The notes below the pieces were generated by a model. The model was given only the letters and a program-made list of their open reading frames with translations. It was not told the origin of the DNA and did no database searches. DNA of 7,939 bases. It comes from CAZUDI01 sp964618975 (GTDB lineage: Bacteria; Desulfobacterota; Desulfomonilia; UBA1062). The DNA lies in NCBI GenBank assembly GCA_964618975.1, contig CAZUDI010000091.1, forward strand, positions 1 through 7,939, in the 5' to 3' direction. Below, in pieces: positions 6,797 through 7,939 of the stretch; position 1 is the stretch's first letter, and every line of letters begins with the position of its first letter. The translations under genes and the position numbers were made by a program.

Positions 6797-7052
6797 TTGG
6801 TTAGATCTTGTAATTTCAACCCTATTTATAGTTGGTGTTATGCTTATTGGTTTACCACTTTCAATATATTTGTTAAAGAAAGGGGTTGAGGGATTAATTA
6901 AATATCGATTTGGAAAATTGCCAAATAATTTTATGATAATTTCCGGATTAGGGAGCTACTCTATAGCTGTTTTATTTTATGGCTTGTTTATATTTGCATT
7001 TTCTATTTGGTTTCTTTTTTTGACAAAGGTGGTCAGTTGGACAATTTCATAA
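6783..7052 (+). CDS. Small two-helix membrane protein, candidate immunity protein
   Basis: From the TTG at 6783 the protein has 89 residues. There are two long hydrophobic segments, about 9-31 and 50-80. Between them a basic loop (LysLys at 32-33, Lys40, Arg42, Lys45) should lie in the cytoplasm, placing both ends outside. The start overlaps the previous gene by 14 bases, so translation is probably coupled. A hydrophobic candidate toxin followed immediately by an integral membrane partner fits the known pattern of membrane-acting toxins with membrane immunity proteins, but nothing in the sequence proves the pairing. Base composition is AT-rich like its neighbour, so the two probably arrived together. 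No family is recognised. An ordinary small membrane protein remains possible. Confidence 0.6.
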   Translation: MQINNWLDLVISTLFIVGVMLIGLPLSIYLLKKGVEGLIKYRFGKLPNNFMIISGLGSYSIAVLFYGLFIFAFSIWFLFLTKVVSWTIS

Positions 7053-7130
7053 ATCAACTTAAAACATTTTTTGGGATATTTACTTAGGGGCCATATATGT
7101 CGGGAGTTTATGTAATCGATCCTGGGAGCT

Positions 7131-7249
7131 CGGTGACAGGTCTTGAAATTTGACACAGAGGGGTGATCGCCATAAGAAAAAGGCATGGGCCGTCTGGTGC
7201 ATAAAGAACACCCTGGTGTCTTGTATCATGTAACAAGTCGGGGCAACAG
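7131..7249 (+). repeat. Direct repeat copy 1, transposase 5' end with upstream palindromic unit
   Basis: About 119 bases closely match 7536-7655 (roughly nine bases in ten by eye, one single-base indel). It opens with CGGTGACAGGTCTT and an imperfect inverted repeat (GTGACA at 7133-7138 against TGACAC at 7151-7156). A shared core GAGGGGTGATCGCC follows, then the start of the transposase frame. Similarity to copy 2 stops at the end of GGGGCAACAG. This upstream motif resembles palindromes I recall next to RAYT genes in deltaproteobacteria. Confidence 0.85.
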
Positions 7250-7280
7250 AGGATTGTACCTACAGGATTATACTGTTTAA
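7185..7280 (+). pseudogene. RAYT (IS200-like, Y1-type) transposase 5' remnant, copy 1
   Basis: ATG 7185 opens a 31-codon frame that starts MGRLVHKEHPG, continues LYHVTSRGN and ends QDYTV before TAA. Pro-Gly followed by YHVTSRGN is the characteristic N-terminus of REP-associated tyrosine transposases (Y1_Tnp family). These normally run to about 200 residues or more and carry an HUH motif and a catalytic tyrosine further on. Both are missing here, so the product cannot transpose. Homology seems to persist a few residues past GN (GLYLQD resembles the usual IF-x-D-D region) before being lost. Confidence 0.75.
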
Positions 7281-7317
7281 CATGCAATAAGATGCAGTAA
7301 AGGAGTGTTGGGGGATA

Positions 7318-7464
7318 ATGAAAAAGGTAGTATTGAAATTAAAAAAAATATTCGGATTCATGGATAAAACGTTAACGATTTTGGATGTTTTAGCGCTAAT
7401 TTTCGTTATGCTAATATCGGTTGGTGCAGTGTTATATTTTTTAGTGACACTAGTGTTTAAATGA
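7318..7464 (+). CDS. 48-residue single-helix membrane protein
   Basis: ATG 7318 opens a 48-codon frame. A strongly basic N-terminus (Lys2, Lys3, Lys7, Lys9, Lys10) is followed by a hydrophobic helix at about residues 21-47. AAAGGAG ends 12 bases upstream, rather far, and GGGGG lies closer. Codon use is AT-rich, like the pair to its left. It lies alone between the two transposase-derived repeats. It could be an orphan immunity protein, a small toxic membrane peptide, or an uncharacterised small protein. A chance frame is possible, but the ordered basic-then-hydrophobic design argues against it. Confidence 0.5.
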   Translation: MKKVVLKLKKIFGFMDKTLTILDVLALIFVMLISVGAVLYFLVTLVFK

Positions 7465-7535
7465 CGGCCAAGGGACAGTTTTATTCAAATTAGGTGGAGT
7501 TCGGTGTCATGTGGCTTGGCAAGTTCGGTGCAGTT

Positions 7536-7655
7536 CAGTGTCAGGTCTTAAAAAATGACACAGAGGGGTGATCGCCATAAAAAATAAGGCATGGGCCGTC
7601 TGGTGCATAAAGGACACCCTGGTGCCTTGTATTATGTAACGAGTCGGGGCAACAG
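7536..7655 (+). repeat. Direct repeat copy 2, transposase 5' end with upstream palindromic unit
   Basis: Second copy of the 7131-7249 element. Here the inverted repeat is perfect (GTGTCA at 7538-7543, TGACAC at 7556-7561, 12-base loop). Just before it, the word GTTC(G/A)GTG occurs three times (7499, 7523, 7533), as if partial ends of the same unit had accumulated. Its right end joins Rhs-derived sequence. Confidence 0.85.
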
Positions 7656-7695
7656 TTGTAACCGGGCGTTTAAGATTTTCTCAAAATGGGCGTGA
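7591..7695 (+). pseudogene. RAYT transposase 5' remnant, copy 2
   Basis: ATG 7591 opens a 34-codon frame. Its first 21 codons match copy 1 (MGRLVHKGHPG, then LYYVTSRGN) with three changes, including Tyr for His in the YHVTSRGN motif. After Asn21 it leaves the family and reads foreign sequence (NRAFKIFSKWA) to the TGA at 7693. The catalytic region is absent. The Rhs fragment that follows lies in the same frame, directly beyond that stop. Confidence 0.75.
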
Positions 7696-7939
7696 GAATT
7701 GAGCCACTTTACGGCTTATGATGAAGTCGGGCGTCTGCTGAGCGTCACCAGGGATGGGGCTCTCGTTGAGCAGTACGCTTACGGCCCCCACGGCGCGCGC
7801 GTCTTGGAGATGAACGTGCATAGAGGTGTTGTGGCGCCGAGAGCTCTGGAATATTCAGATGAGGATCATCTCCTGAATACCGGCGGTGTCAGCTATGCCT
7901 ATGATCTGGATGGTTTCCTGACGACCCGTAGCGAGGGCA
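7696..7939 (+). pseudogene. 5'-truncated Rhs/YD-repeat protein fragment, continues beyond the window
   Basis: The frame is open from the codon after TGA 7693 to the window end (81 codons). It shows successive YD-type motifs: FTAYDEVGRLLSVTRDG, EQYAYGPHGARV, then LEYSDEDHLLNTGG and VSYAYDLDGFLTTRSEG. Such repeats build the beta-cocoon shell of Rhs/Tc-type toxins, large proteins that encapsulate a variable C-terminal toxin. A full Rhs protein has many hundreds of residues before this point. Here the sequence begins in mid-repeat, directly after a transposase remnant, with no ATG; the only possible start is TTG 7699 without a good ribosome binding site. It is therefore probably a displaced Rhs fragment of the kind found in orphan cassettes. 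GC-rich codons contrast with the segment to its left. Whether it goes on to a core and toxin tip cannot be seen. Confidence 0.8.

Noticed and set aside
6977..7186. Minus-strand 69-codon frame opposite the membrane protein
   Set aside because: No ribosome binding site or motif, and it overlaps a better-supported plus-strand gene and repeat.
7131..7655. Two repeats considered as a CRISPR array
   Set aside because: The units are 120 bases long, only two in number, and contain a protein start; this is a transposase remnant, not CRISPR.

Overview
The window is mostly GC-rich bacterial chromosome with long intergenic gaps and single genes on both strands, followed by a visibly AT-rich accessory segment from about 6400 to 7480 and then GC-rich sequence again. 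The gene content is two outer-membrane-type lipoproteins with Ig-like modules, a stand-alone serC, a stand-alone short-chain acyl-CoA dehydrogenase under a TetR-like operator, an Rhs/YD-repeat fragment and IS200-like (RAYT) transposase remnants. This fits a Gram-negative anaerobe of the deltaproteobacterial (Desulfobacterota) kind. That is an inference from style and similarity remembered by eye; there is no phylogenetic marker here.

Layout. At 1-1350 (+) is a lipoprotein with one N-terminal Ig-like module and a C-terminal region I do not recognise. A strong intrinsic terminator at 1577-1608 stops plus-strand transcription exactly at the end of serC. At 1608-2693 (-) is phosphoserine aminotransferase. 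The 402-base gap between serC and the next gene holds both divergent promoters. The plus-strand one is a near-consensus sigma70 promoter with a perfect 16-base palindrome on its expected start site. At 3096-4244 (+) is the acyl-CoA dehydrogenase, followed by a hairpin terminator. A 434-base non-coding stretch leads to a second lipoprotein at 4724-6190 (+), with two copies of the same kind of Ig-like module followed by a parallel beta-helix domain.

The right end is the accessory part. At 6392-6796 is a small Gly/Ala-rich hydrophobic protein that resembles a displaced Rhs C-terminal tip. It overlaps by 14 bases a two-helix membrane protein (6783-7052, TTG start behind a strong ribosome binding site), an arrangement typical of toxin/immunity pairs. 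Two roughly 120-base direct repeats follow (7131-7249 and 7536-7655). Each carries the 5' end of a RAYT-type transposase gene, recognisable by its start MGRLVHK and by the VTSRGN motif, cut off after 31 or 34 codons. Between them lies a 48-residue single-helix membrane protein. The second repeat runs straight into a 5'-truncated Rhs/YD-repeat coding fragment that leaves the window.

The left three quarters are ordinary metabolic and surface genes. The right quarter looks like the debris field of a polymorphic-toxin (Rhs) locus, in which cassettes are separated by transposase-derived repeats. The most interesting candidates are the uncharacterised membrane-type toxin/immunity pair, the transposase-derived boundaries, and the acyl-CoA dehydrogenase promoter/operator.
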